NCBI GenBank assembly: GCA_017979445.1
Contig: CM030718.1
Coordinates: forward strand, 29,507,021-29,571,020
Direction of reading: 5' to 3'
Length of the DNA stretch: 64,000 bases
Origin: Akebia trifoliata
Lineage: Eukaryota; Streptophyta; Magnoliopsida; Ranunculales; Lardizabalaceae
The position numbers were made by a program, and so were the translations under genes. The stretch's first letter is position 1; each line of letters opens with the position of its first letter. The notes under the pieces were generated by a model that was not told the DNA's origin, ran no database searches, and saw only the letters and a program-made list of their open reading frames with translations. This document shows positions 22,526 to 36,600 of the stretch, in pieces.

Positions 22526-23314
22526 GTTCTTGTAGTTGTTGTTGTTTTTGTGCCCTAGCACAGATTATCATTCTTCGGCTACTTCCGAATTTTTTTATAT
22601 TATTTTGGGGGAATTCTGAAACCCTAACCCTAAACCCTGACTGGTCTCTCTGTCTCTCTCTCTATTTCTTATAAAACTAAATAGTTGCACATCGACTCTA
22701 TCCAACGACTCTCACTACAGATAGTGAAGAAGAAGACGACTACGAAGGGCAGAAGCACAGTACGAAAAATTATTAAATAATGAATAAAGAGACATTTGCA
22801 GACCTCGAAACATCTACTTTCATTTACCAAAAACTCCCCAAATATAAAACTTTCACTGCCATGGCCCATCACCCATGGCAGAGATTTAACTCCAATGTCA
22901 TATATTAAATATACAGAAAATTATTAAAATAGTTTTGTTTTTGTTATTTATTATTAAATTTTCAAAAGAAAAAAATTATTTGAGAAGGCATTATCTGATG
23001 GTGACAACAATACCCTTGATTTCAGGAAAAGTGTGTAATAGCTTTCAAATATTTCAATGTTTTTTTACCCTCAAAATTTGTATAAATAAATTTACATTAA
23101 ACAATTTAATGTTTATAATAAATAAAAAATAATACATATTTTGCTTTCTAATCTAAATAAACATGAAATATAACCATGGTACTCGATCATGTTTATAATC
23201 CATCTAAAAGCATTTCCAAGTGACTTGACTAAGTTTCCTAGTTAAGTCATCAAGGAGGCTCAAATGATTAGAATTCCTATTGAGATGATGAAATTCACGT
23301 TGAATTTTAAAATT
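22526..23314. promoter_or_regulatory. Presumed promoter region of the PBL8-like gene
   Basis: This lies directly upstream of the PBL8-like ATG. It holds a CT-rich tract at about 22645-22663 (GA on the coding strand) and AT-rich sequence beyond 22900. No specific factor site can be called with confidence. Confidence 0.35.
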
Positions 23315-23317
23315 ATG

Positions 23318-23755
23318 TTAGGACCTATTTGATTGCATGGATATTTATTTTCATGGAATTTGAAATCCAGGAAAAAATGATTTTAGAAAATGAATAAAGT
23401 GGAATAAACAAGGTTCATTATATTGATTGCATCTGAAAAATACAGCAAAAGAAAAAGAAGAATAAAGGAGAGAGGAGAGAGAGTGAGCAACAATGGCGAC
23501 AACAAAAATGATGGTGGTGAGAAGGAAGAAGAAGAAGAGATTGGAGTTTCGATTTTAGGGTGAAATTTAGGGGTGGATTCCATTTTCCAATGAGGATAAT
23601 GGGAAAATGAATTCCAACCTTTGCTCAATTTTTGGATGAGCGTGAAAATCCATTTTCCATTGAAAAATCAATTAAAAATATGAAAAATGTGATTTTCTAT
23701 GAAAAATAGCTTCCCCATCCATTTTCCATGCACAATCAAATACACCCCAATGTTA
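23318..23755. mobile_element. hAT-like MITE between the PBL8-like and SMYD4-like genes
   Basis: Inverted termini: GACCTATTTGATTGCATGG at the left, and complement GGGTGTATTTGATTGTGCAT at the right. ATGTTA occurs at both junctions (23315-23320 and 23750-23755), possibly the remnant of a target duplication. The TAGGxCCTxTTTGxTT-type terminus is common in plant hAT MITEs. Non-coding. Confidence 0.65.
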
Positions 23756-23759
23756 CCAC

Positions 23760-24613
23760 CATCATCATAAAACCAGGGACCCTTTTTAACCTCAAGGAAC
23801 AAATAGCTGAGATGTGAGGAAAAAACACAATTTCCTAGGGAACAGTAAAGTTTTCCTTGGGATCCGTTTTTCTTTGGAAATTAAGAATTTTCTTAAAACA
23901 AGGATGACTAAATTGAAGCAAGAAAGAGTGGCAAGTGAAAATATGATGGCACTTTCGTCCAACAAGCTGTGATTAGAGCTTAAACATTGCATGTACTTCA
24001 ACTGTTTTCGGACAGAGGAGCGATGCCAATACATAAACATACCCTGATTTTCTATTATCAGTTAAAAACCAATAATGAATATTACATTACATGTTAACAA
24101 TTTTCATGGAGCTTCGGTTTACAACATTTGCAAGCTTCTGTGAGCTGAGCATTCAGTCTCAACAATGGCCGTATAAATCCCTCAGCCATCTCTCTGAATA
24201 GGCAATTCCACTGAACAGGTCAACGGGGCAGGCAAGATGATTTGGGATGTAAATCCTATGTAGAGTGAGGAGAACCATTGTGAGATGGATATTTTGCTTT
24301 CGACTATATCTTGGTTGGTACCCTTCATTTTTGTCCAGCACTCGACCTCAACAAATCGAGGTTTCCAACACTAGCAAATATTTTTGTTTGTAGTTTTGTA
24401 CAAAGTAACAAATTGTGGTTTGGGGTCTGCATACCCGAATTTCCTATTAAAGAAAAATAGATTAGTTGAGAAAACAGCAAAAACAAAAATGAGAAAAATA
24501 GGTGGCAAAGCTGAAATACTGTCAGAACTCGGAACTGCATAATGGCGAGAAACTAATAGTTGAAGCTACACACCTGAGCTTACTACCCTTCACTAGAAGG
24601 CCAATAACAGAGT
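23760..24613. other. Intergenic / 3' UTR of the SMYD4-like gene
   Basis: No gene recognised. The segment adjoining 24614 is expected to be the transcript's 3' UTR on the minus strand. Confidence 0.5.
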
Positions 24614-27600
24614 TCAACCCTCTTGCAGAGAAACCTTACAAGCTTCTCTCTTAAGCCTGTCCAAGTACGGAAATATTCTGACCTCATGAGATCCATAATA
24701 AAGTGAAAATATTGCACCGAAACGATTTACACTGTCTGCAGCAGAGGTACAATCACCCAAGGATAACTGAATGGAAGCAAGCTTCACCAACTCATGTCCA
24801 ATTACAATGTGCTTGGGATGGTAAAGCTTCTCCAGGATCTGCAACTCAATAAATCCATGAAAAAATCCTTCAGAGCTAATTACAAGGAAATTATACCACG
24901 GCTGTTGATTGAGTTCACCAAAAACTACCAAAAGGACTCAATATTGCCCAGAATGAAATAGGTGTTACAGGGGTTGGAACATGATTTAGCATACAATAAA
25001 CAATCCTTTTATCTGCCTGAAGGGTGAAAAATGATGTTGAATCAAGTGAGTTGTATGACATATTGAAAGATTTGAACTTTAGGTGCAATGCAAAGGTTTC
25101 ACAGGAAAAGGGGACATTTTACCGTATTCATGGAATCAGCAGAGTTAAAATTCCACATAAACAATAGGATTACAGGTTTCTTTGCTTATGTACATATAGT
25201 GGTTGAATTCATTTTATTCGGGAGAAGATTATATCCAGTATAGTATTTATTTATTTTTATTTTTATTTTTATTTTTATTTTTTATTTTTTATTTTTTGCT
25301 ATGCAAACGAATGGTATGAAGGGATGAGCAATTCATGCATCATACCTATAATTTAAGGGATAAGAGAGCATTAAAGAATAAAAATTATTGCATGGTCACA
25401 GGGTTTTATTCTAAACAAAAAGGTACCTCAATTGATGATCTGCAATGGCGCACAGCAAGCTGAAAATCTCCAACCAAACAAAATGCCTTGGCAAGACTGT
25501 CCTCTGCCTGTGTTAGTAGATAGCATCATATAAATGTCATAGTAAGGTGCAAATATTGTGACAGTTGTTTCTTGTGAAAAAAGTTATCATAATGGTTGTT
25601 TTGATGTAGTCACAATTATAATCAGTATTTGTAGCATTGCCTGTGTAATTATAATTATACCTACTACAAGTACAGGGAGACAGTCCAAACTATGTTACCT
25701 GCTTTGTGGGTTCACTCAGTTCGAATTTGGGTTCACGGTTCATAGCCCTAGAATGAAACCGGTTCGTAGTAGTAGTAGTAGGCAAAGATAATTCATTTCG
25801 TTAGCTTAGGATCGCTGGTTCGGTTCACTAATGCATATACATAATTCAACCATGCAAGTTACAATTATAATGTTAAAAAATGCTAAGAGTTAAAAGAATC
25901 TAGATTTACTTCTTTTTATATATACACATGAAGAGGTGTATTTCTCAACAAAAAAAAATTAAAAATTAAAAAATTGTGTCTTCGCAATTGGGTTCACCAA
26001 ACCCAATGATAAAATTCACTGATTTGGAATGGTTGCTTTCACAAATTGGTTAGTAACCCAGTACGGACTATAACAGGAACTGATTTGCTTCATACCGGTG
26101 CACAGTTCGGTCCAGTAGGAACAAGGAATAAATCTGGTAACAGATGCTCAAAGCTCCGTGATCTAGTTCTCTCATGTTGTTTCTCATTCTTGTTAGAAAC
26201 ATCAACAAAACTGACATTTTTCAACTAGAAAAGACAAGGCAACAATTAATGCATAATTTGGGAGTCATGAGACGAGGAAAACTCACCTGCGCAATATCCT
26301 TGTTATATGCATAACTTGTTGATCTCATAAGATCAAGAGCTTCCAAAGCATCATAGAGTATATCAGTCGAAACTTCCCTTGAAACAATTGCATCCTGCAA
26401 CCTGTTATACAGTTAATTCCAGTCCAAGTCTAAGTCATAGCCCCCGAAAGAAGGTGAAATTGCTACGTAAATATGTATTTGCCATGAAAAGCCATCTGTT
26501 CTTTATTGCTAGTAAATAATAATAATAACATTCACTCTCTTTTGTAATTGCGGTATATGTTATAACTTATCCATGCATAATTAAATGTAATTACAGGTAC
26601 TCTTACTATTTACATTATATGAATTAAAGTCACTAATAACTATATGTTATTCATCTCTACTTGAGACGACATGCTTTTAAATCCTGTTGCACCCAGCCTC
26701 CATCCGACCTCTTATTACAGACTCGAAAGATCTTGCCATCTACATCCAACTGGACCCTGCAAGCAAAGGACATTATTGTTGCCCTTTGGGGAATATTTCA
26801 TAAATCTGACATATCAACCTTACTTATTTGATTTTCCCTTTTATTTTGGCCTGCCCTGAAGAAAATAGTTTCCTCCAGATAGGTTTTCTTCCACCTCCTT
26901 TCACATGGGAACAAACCTAGAATACACCATAAGATTATTGGAATATATGGAGTGAAATTTGGGCTTTCTTAATATCAATGACAATTCAAAATCTTACGTA
27001 TCTCAATATAATGATATAAAAAACAACAGTCCAAGTATATTATAAATTATTTCAACAATGGAAGTAATCCTGCAATGAACAATGATCCAGAAGTAAGCTT
27101 GAGAGAGTGCAATGTTGAAATATATATTGCAACTGAATTATCTACAAAGTATTGCTCCCCGATATATGTCCTTAATGATGTCATATCCACTTGAAAGTCA
27201 ATTTTCCCAACATCTACCGAATTAACTTTATATTCTTCTATTATATACTTCCTCCAAGTCAAACCAAAGACCATCGCATATATACATTCTAGTGGCACCT
27301 TGTCCAGGAGCACCAAAACATCTTGACGGCATCAATTTGGCAAATTGTCAGCACATGTGAAGTGTTGCGTTTATCCCAAATTGTCCGCGTGGCTAGAACC
27401 ATAAATTTTAACTATCTTGGTAATATTGAGATATAAGCTTGATAAATGTTCAATCCTAAAGACTGAGCTACAGTGAAATGAGTTATAGCCTTAATGGATC
27501 TAATGTGTTGCGTTCAATCCTAAAGACAGCTTTACTTATGCATTTTTGTTTAATTAGCATGAATAAAATAATGAAATATGTAGAAAAGGCAGAAGAATAA

Positions 27601-30600
27601 ATGCAACGAGAGGGGGGGAAAAAAGAACCCTTCAAATGCTAGTGAGATACCAGATCTTGTTAAGCAATCCTGTGAAGGTAACAAGATCTAGTACAAGAAA
27701 CCTCAGAATCACAAAACCACCAATGCAATATTCAAACACTATACCTTCTGATGCAATTGCCAGCTTTCTTGGATGATTCCCTAGAAGACTTCAGATCACG
27801 GTAAAAACCACAATTCAAACAATAACCAGGATCAACTAGATGAGTTCCATCCTTTTGTTCAAACAAGAGGTGAGCCACTTTTTTTATGTCTTCTCTTTTC
27901 TGCTTATCAACCTTGAACATCCATACATGTCAGTGCACTTAGAAAATAGTATCAATATGGACACATGGGAACAGGCCTAGAATACCCCCGGATATATCAC
28001 AAGGCTGGTTTACAAATGACAACCAGTAAGGTAATGCACAATCAGGGTATGAGACCATGGTTTAAAGTTTCGTACCGATTGGAATTTATTGGACCGAGAG
28101 TGGAACAGAACATTGACCCAAAATATTGATTGCTTCAGGAAGGTTTCGGATTGTCTCGGAATGTTTCGGTTGAGACCAGTGTTGTCAAATGTGGTCGCAT
28201 ATGCTACAGTCGCACACCCCAAAAATATGCTATCTGCCAATATGCGATGGCATATTATTGTGTACGATGGCATACTGCAATACGCGATCGCTTATTGTAC
28301 ATGTGATGGCATACTGTCCAACAGTCAGATTTTTTTTTCTTACAGCAAATGCGACCAGCACTTCTTACAGTATATGCAACAGCATGTGCTGGTCGCATAT
28401 GCTATTTAACAACATTGGTTGAGGTAGTCTCAGATTTTCTCCTGACCGAAGCATTGCCAAAAAAAAGATTTTAAACCTTAGGTGAGACCCACCATGCATG
28501 AGGTCTCGTGTAAGAAAAAAAAAATCCAAAACTAACCCTATCATCAATGGTGGGTCCCGATGTCCCATGTCCACCTGCTTATCCACCACAGCAACAGTAA
28601 GACCACCCCTATGATCTATCCCATATTTACTTTTAAGTTGATTATCTAGCATGCACTGCTGTGAGAAAAAAATTTAAAGAGAGTTTAAAATGGGTTAGCA
28701 TACTGGAAGAGGGCGCTCCAAGCTGCACATTGTGAGAACGTCTACTAAGCAACAACCTTCCTGTTTTTTATGCTTTACAATACAGCTATCTAAGACTACG
28801 CCAGAACAATTTGGTTTCAGACAAGAAAAAGCATTTAGAACAAGGTCAGAGAGGTTCAATTCTGAGCAACCACTGCACTGGCATTTGAATGAGTACTGAT
28901 CTTCTAGCAACTGTTGGCGTTCTTTAAGATCCCACTGCCCAACCTGCGATATAGAAAAATATAACTTTCACGAGTGAAGCATATGCGTGCTTGTGCACTG
29001 GTCAATGCATGCACCAAGACCATAACAGCTTCGGGCCATTTAGCTCAAAACTCACAACCACACAGATCTTTCCAATAAATCTAAAGAGAAAAGTGGGATA
29101 TTAGTGGGCCAGTACAGATAAATTACCTGCGGGCCGTAAGATAACTCCAGTGGATCCCTTGCCGCAACAAATTCAGTTGATTGTATAAAGAGTGTACGTG
29201 AAAGGAAATATGCATGAACATTTGGCTGACACGAATGGTTAAACAAACTACCAGTAGAGTAAATAGCTTGACCTACTCTGACCTATTAGAGAGAAGGAAA
29301 CCATCAGAATGAAAATGATTAGTGGAAACAATGCTACCTGTCAAAGTTGACAAGTACAGTAATCATGTAGATTGAGTTACAGATTAAAAGCATGGCCGCA
29401 GATTGTAAATTCTGAACCATGAAGGTTAATTAATTAACACAACTAGAGTTCAACTTCTCTTTTTTTTGTGTCTATGATTTCCTACAACATTAGTAGCATA
29501 TAAAATACCAGCAAACAAGAGGATATGAAAACAAAGAAAGATCACTGCTGAAAATTTTGACTTCAAATAAAAAATCTAGAGCATCCAATGATGTTGCCAC
29601 TTCAGGTAAATTTTTATATTGTCAGTAATGTAGGAATCGACTGATTTTTGGTGATGATGATCAACACGTTGAGAACAACTCACTGTTAACATGATGTCAG
29701 AGATTCATCCACCTATAGTAAAATATTTTGTGAAAGTTCAAAAAAAATAGAGTGATGTCCGGCTAGAATAGTCCAATGTACAACAGTAACAAATTGCTGT
29801 CACCGCATAATACATATTATGTTATTGATAGACCTAGGAAACACTAAACTGAGAACACATTTATTTGTAAACTATTGTTTCACATAGAATCAGTATTCCC
29901 AACAGCTCTATAGGTAAGAACTAAGAACGGTATCAAGGAAAGAATGCAAAACAATTAAAAGTGGACAAACCTGCTCTATGCTATTGGTTAAAGCATCTTC
30001 TGAAGGCAAAAATGTTCCTGACTGCTCCAGTGGCCCATAGGCATCTTGTGACTTCATATGGACAACTGCCATGGAATTTACCTTGACTTGAGATATGACT
30101 ATAACTAACTGCATACACAAAGAGAAAAGGTTTTTGAGTACCAATGGTAATAACACTTGTTAGTAACATGAATTAACAAGGTAAAACTAGACAAAAATTA
30201 TTTTTAAGTACTAGACAAACAAAATTGAGTATTGGAACTACACAATTTTCTCATTGATTGTACTGATAGAACAAATTATCTGCCCAATAAATATAAACCT
30301 TAATCAGGAAAAAGGTTACAACAAAATTACTCGGACTAGGAGATTTACCAAACTGATCTGCTTCGAAATCATTCAGACAATAAAAATCACATTAGAAAGA
30401 GAATAAAACCAAGATATCAGTAGAGGTATTGTGTTCTTGGCTGATTTCACTGTCTGTGCAAGTGTTCCTTGGTTCCCTCTTCTATTGCTATGCATTTTTT
30501 CTGTAGTAGTATTAACAAAACCATAAAAGAGAACAAAGTTTATCTATCGATTTAGACCCAATAATGGCAGTCGCCACAGGCGCACACCTGGTGGATGGGA

Positions 30601-33600
30601 CTTGAGGGAATCCAAAGATGATTGTAAGTGGGGGCATGATAAGTTTGAAGAGATGAATTTGCAAGAAATGCATTATGACTTTCATTTATCAAAAAAACAA
30701 AGTTCATCTTTTAATAACAGTCGTAAGTGTTCGTAAAAAGAGCTTCAACCATACCTGCGAAGCAGAAGGCCCAGTCAATGGAAATTTGGCACCATAAGAC
30801 TGTTGAAGACAATTAGTCAGTACAATTGAATAAATAATTAACTCCAGTTTGCTTTCCAAAGGCAACTGTGTATAATTGTGAGAGAGTTCCTGCAAGAAAA
30901 TAAAGACTGTGATCGATAAATTCAAACCATTCAGAAGAAAAGGATAATTAACAGAACTACAACTCAATATACAAAATGTGAGATAAATACCAAAACTTCA
31001 ATGGGCTTCCAGGTCCCCCTGGAGTGCTCCCTTTGCTCTATTGATTTCACTAGAACTCGACCTGCTAAAATGATTTCAGATGGTAATACCGCAGGCCAAT
31101 GTACACCTCCACATTCATGTCCGTGCTCAGGGACCCACTCAAGGTTTGAATCAATAACAGAAAATCCAGAATTACTGGTCAAAGTAATGCTTCTAATATG
31201 TCTTTCAATGTCTGTTGATGTGTTTTCAAGGATTGGATTATTGTTTGTACTTTTTCCAGATCTTTGTCCTCCTGCTTGTACTTTGCAACGCTGGGAACAG
31301 TATAATGGTATTGAACATGACGAACAGGGTATAGTATCTGCTGGAAGCTCATTCAAGCAAAAATGACAATGAGTTTCCCGGCAATGCTTCAACACAATCT
31401 GCAGAAAACTGCACCATGTAAGAGTCATACCCCAATTCTGAACAACCATTAACTTTGACTGCATAAAACCATGTCCTATACACCTTTTCGATATCAACAA
31501 GTTAGTCAATGAGAAAAGATTGTTTTCAACTGCACGTCAAGCTATGGTAGAGAATTACAGATGTTTACTTCTTTTATCCAACTCTGTGAAGAGTTGGAGG
31601 CGTATTTCATCCTCAAAACAGATGCAGTTATTGACACAATCTTTTGCAATAAAAACAAAATGAGTCCTATTCCGAACTCTGATGAATCTAACCACTAAAT
31701 TTAACCCACTGAATTATATACCCTTCTAATATTTGAAGGGAAATCTTGGTTAACACCTCATTGACAGACTGTGGATGCATCAAAGTTTCCTCAAAGGGCT
31801 TTATCCTTCTTAATCCATCAGACTGTTATCATCATCCTCATAAGCCTTACTGCAATTGTTTTGTAAGGTGATCATCTAATCAGTCACAAAAAGGATCATT
31901 GTTAACTACTGTGTAATATGTACCTTAAATGCAAAGTCATTTTATCATCTCTCCTCCTTCACAGTGACTTGGCTAGGGAAGTAGAGTTATTGTTTTCTCC
32001 ATGTTTGACATAAGTTATATCATGCCTTAAACCATTAGGGACTTGTGTCACAGATTTCACGCTTGAACTTTCTAACCTAGAGGCTGGGTTATGTGTAAGC
32101 TTCTACACTTTGCAATTGTTGGGAGTTATGAGGAAAGGAATAAAAGGATATTTGATGGGAAACACAGATCGTTGCATTCTAATCTTAAGAATCAAAGCTT
32201 TTTCATAAAAAAGTGGGTCTTTATTCCACAAATATTGTAAGGGGCTTTCCGTTAATGATTTTGAAATATTGTATATTGGGAGTATAGTTTCTTCTTCTGT
32301 TTTCTTTTGTTAGATCACTTTTGTCTTCATGGTTTATACATATTTTGGGATCCACCCATTCATTAATATAAACATCTTTACCTATCAAAAGAAGAAACTA
32401 TTTGGGGTCATCAGTACAATGATATCTTCCACTTAAAATGGAAAGAAAAGACCAAAGAAAAAAAAAGCATCATGAATGACATAGGTATCGAGATCTCATC
32501 CTATTGAATGATCACACCAAAGCCTTACCCCAAAATTTTGGGGTTAGCTGAACGAATCATGTCCTTCCATTGAGTTCTGTCTAAACCATGTCTTCTCATT
32601 AAAGTCAAGCAATATCAACAAGTGAATGAAATGAGAAAAAAACAAGCAGATAAGTAGAAAACCATAATACATTTTACAATTATTGAGATAGATTTTCATC
32701 CATACCGCAGCGTAAGGTTGTTCCGAATGAATCATGGAAGCTTGGGGAACGTCACTTATTGAAGTCATACCTCTCCCTTTATCTGGTGTTGAGACACATT
32801 GTAGTTTTAACTGGTGTGGTTCAACTGCCATACATAGCCTATGTTATTTCAAAACTAAGGAAATAACATGGGTTTCCTTTGCAAAAATAAATAAATAAAT
32901 CCCATTGTGATTTCTAAACAAATGCGATCTATGGCTGTAAGGAAACTTCAACCTGAAAAGGTATGAGCAAGCAAACTCAAGTCCAAATGACGGAAACCCT
33001 AAGACTATCCAAATTGTAGATTTGATAATGCGAGTGAGGCTTAGAAAGTAGTTGTATCAGATGTGTGTCTGTGATTGCTTCAAATGCCCACTTTGATATA
33101 ATTATATTCTAACAGAATGGAGAGGGCTCTTGCTTCTTTTTCAATGCTTCACCTCAAGCAGGTTATTTTAGGAGTGGAGGGAATGAATGACAAAAGCAGC
33201 ATGCTGTTCTAACAAGCTTGACTTGAGAAACTTCTCATGGTGGAATCATATATTTTCCTAGGAAGAAAATGGATGGGGGAAGATCGAAACAACCCAGAAC
33301 AAGAGCAAGGCAGAGTTACTAAGAGAAAAAAAGAGAACTAATTGCTTTTGTTTCTCTTCCTTAAGTCATTAGGGTATCAAAAGGCCATAACATCGAACTA
33401 AAATACGACATATTAAAGGGAGCACCATGCAGCTGCCTCTCAGTTGCGAACCACCTGTCATTGAGCACCTTTCATCAATGAATGAACAAAACTAACTGAA
33501 ACAAATTGACAATTCCAAGTACCATAACCTGAAGTGTTGTACATTAAAAAAATAAAAAAATAGTGGCACCAATTGGAAATACATACATAACCCCCATCAC

Positions 33601-36600
33601 TATCAGTGAAGTTCTAGTTTTCATTTTATTATTTGAGTTTAGGCAAGAGTTTGGTATATTTCTAATTGCTAGTTACTATCAGTGAATGGATGCTTTTCAA
33701 AATCAAAGAGTTAGGGATCTAGTTAGTAAAATTGTCATTTGAAGGAATGCACAGATAATAAAATGGGGTACACTCTCTCGAACTCCTCCCTCTCTTCTTG
33801 AACAGTCATATGACTAAGTTGGACCTAATGTAAATCACAGTGAGTATGATATCAAAAGATTAAAGTAATAGAAGAGATGTCAATTTGCCGATATGACCAC
33901 AGTTATGAGACAATTTGTTAATATGACCAAGCAAAATGAAAGGATGCATAAACAATGAGTTCAAACAGTTAGAATAGAAGAGATGGACCTACCAAAGGAA
34001 CCCAAATTGTTTTCAATGCATTTATAAAGTGAACTGCCTGTCCTCAGACATCGTTTTGAAATTATCTCAAGCTCATCTCTTATCTGGCTCTTTCCCCCCA
34101 AAGATAATTCCATGCTCACAGCAACATTCAAATCACGAATTGCATCTTCATAGTTTTCCAAAGCAGCATTTGCCTTCCCTCTCCTGTACCATGCCTACAA
34201 TAGAAATATTTACAATTTAAAGAATACCAAGGCTAAATTGGAAAATAAATTTAAGAAAAAAAAATGATAAATCAGATAAAATATTAATTTGGTAACTTCA
34301 TAGATTTTTTAATATGGTATTGCAGAAGGTTCCTGATCCTAATAAACTTTAATGCCCAATCAGATCTAGCTGATCATAGTTTCAAAGAAGACCATGATAG
34401 AAGGTACCTGCAAAATATCAGAGGTTCAAGAAAAATGGACAACCAGCAAGCACATTTCATGGTTAATTGCTTGGAAGTTGGAACTAATCAAAATCATGAT
34501 GGATGTTCCAAAGGAAATCCCAGGCAAGCCAGCATAGATGAAATACTTAATTGATATTTGATAGCTACCATAGATGGCTAATTGACAACCCTAGGGAAGC
34601 CAGCATGTGTGACAACAAAAAAATCATTAGGGGAAAAAAAGACAGAGAAACAAAAATATTGCCTTAACAATACGAGTTTGTAAATATGCATTTAGCTAAC
34701 ACCATTGTTGATTTAATGTAAATGAATTTGAGAAGTACTAGCTCAGTTACCGAAATTCCCCTGAAGGGAAATTGGATCTTAATTAAATTAGAAGTATAGG
34801 ATAATTATCCCATGTATTTTAAGTTTCCAAATGATGAGTTTTCGATAAAGGGTTTACATGTGAACATACAGCCCAGAGCCCTGTTGCAATATCGCAATGT
34901 CTTCTACTAGACATCAGCAATGAATCGCAACCACTAGATAGTCAATAAAGAAGATTCAGTTACCTCTGTCGAGGCGGCAGCTGAACTTTCCTATCTTTGT
35001 GTGAAATGATAAAGCAAAATAAAGGCAATGTATCAACTCAAACAACCTATATAGAAAACTAAGTTTTACAAGAAAGCCTTGAACATGAAGGTGAAAACCC
35101 CAGAGCAAATCAGAACCCATGAATTAGAACACAACAAATGATGTTTCCTCCAGCTTCATGCACAAGCAGGGGGGGAAAGACAACAATTTTTGCTTTTTTA
35201 TGCCCAAACAAAGCACCAATAAAATTAGTCTGTCACCTCAAAAAGTGCACCCAAATGTGCCCCTTTCTGTTCTTCTATAACAGAAGTGGTTTAAAAGGTT
35301 TCTATAGGAGTTGGATTTTGAGCAAGACATGTGGTCAAGTGTAATAGTCAAAAGTGCCAATAATTTGAGAAAGAATGCTAAATTCAATTCCAGAATATAA
35401 CATATAAAAATTCAATACCATTTGGTTCAGATGTGTGAAAAACAGTTGAGACATTTGGCAAACATCCATACTATCAATAACGCATCAAATAAGACAACAA
35501 AAGTTGTGGGCTGACTCATAGCTCAATTGGTTGACATATTGCAAAACAACTTAAAGGTCGTGGGTTCAAGACTTGGTCAGTATAGAGTCTATTTGATCAT
35601 CGTCACTAAGTGAGTAGTGTGTGTTTGTGTGTGGCACATTGGAGACTCTCTCTCCTTTTCCATGCACTTGAGTATCTTCACTCTGGTGGTTAGTGACGAG
35701 ATATCTCTTTTGAAAGAAAAAGAATTTTAAGAATGAACACCTCAGTTTATCCAAAAAGGTGTGTCTGGTAAGTTTTGACTACAATTGGGTCTTCCCTTAC
35801 CTCAAAACTGTAGAAGAATAAAGGATTTAGACAAAAGTAATTTGGTTTGATTTATTTATTGTCTTTCTAGATTTGGGTGTATAGGATTATAATATAAGCT
35901 CCTGTCATGCAGTACACTTTTCCTTTTTTACTTTGTACATGATGTAAATTAAGTCACTAAGAGCATTCCTATCCAAAGTGACCCATTCATTAATTATAAT
36001 ATAAAACAAGTAGGGAAAAGGGAGAGAGGACTCGTCACCTAGTGTTCTCTCTCCTCACATTTTCTTCATCCATCTTCCCTCTTCATTCTATCTTCTTTTT
36101 TCCTTCTCTTGGTCTACTTGAAACTATATTGTTCTTATTTTGGGAGGAGGAAGGCTGCAGCTCAAGTTATGAATTTTGTTTATGTGGTGATAAAGGATAT
36201 TCTCCTACAACTTCAACAACAAAACCAGGTAGGTGAGAGATGTCTTGTCGTGCTGCTTTGTTTGGTCATTTCAAAATGCTTCATTTACTTCACGTAATCC
36301 CTCTAGATTGAGGAGGCATTGTTTTATGTGTCTTGTATCATACTGAATTCATATTTTCCCTGTAGTTTTTCCTATATGTTGAACCTTGGAGTTCTTTTGT
36401 GTTTGATTACTTCATTTAATTGCTTTCATTAGTGCTCTTGATTCACACAATTGAAAGGACTGTCAGATCAGCCAAACACTTTTTTATGAGAGAAAAAAAT
36501 AAATGATGATAAAGAAAGTGTGAAGTGAACCTTGTTACCTTTGCATAGCCAGGGGAAAGTACAACAGCCCGATCACAGTCTCGTACGCACTCCACCAAAA

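Noticed and set aside
32544..32831. ATG-led start of SMYD4-like exon 6 at 32831 (MAVEPHQ)
   Set aside because: That phase does not join exon 5. The acceptor TATGGCAG|TT completes a Val codon with the G from exon 5 and keeps the frame.
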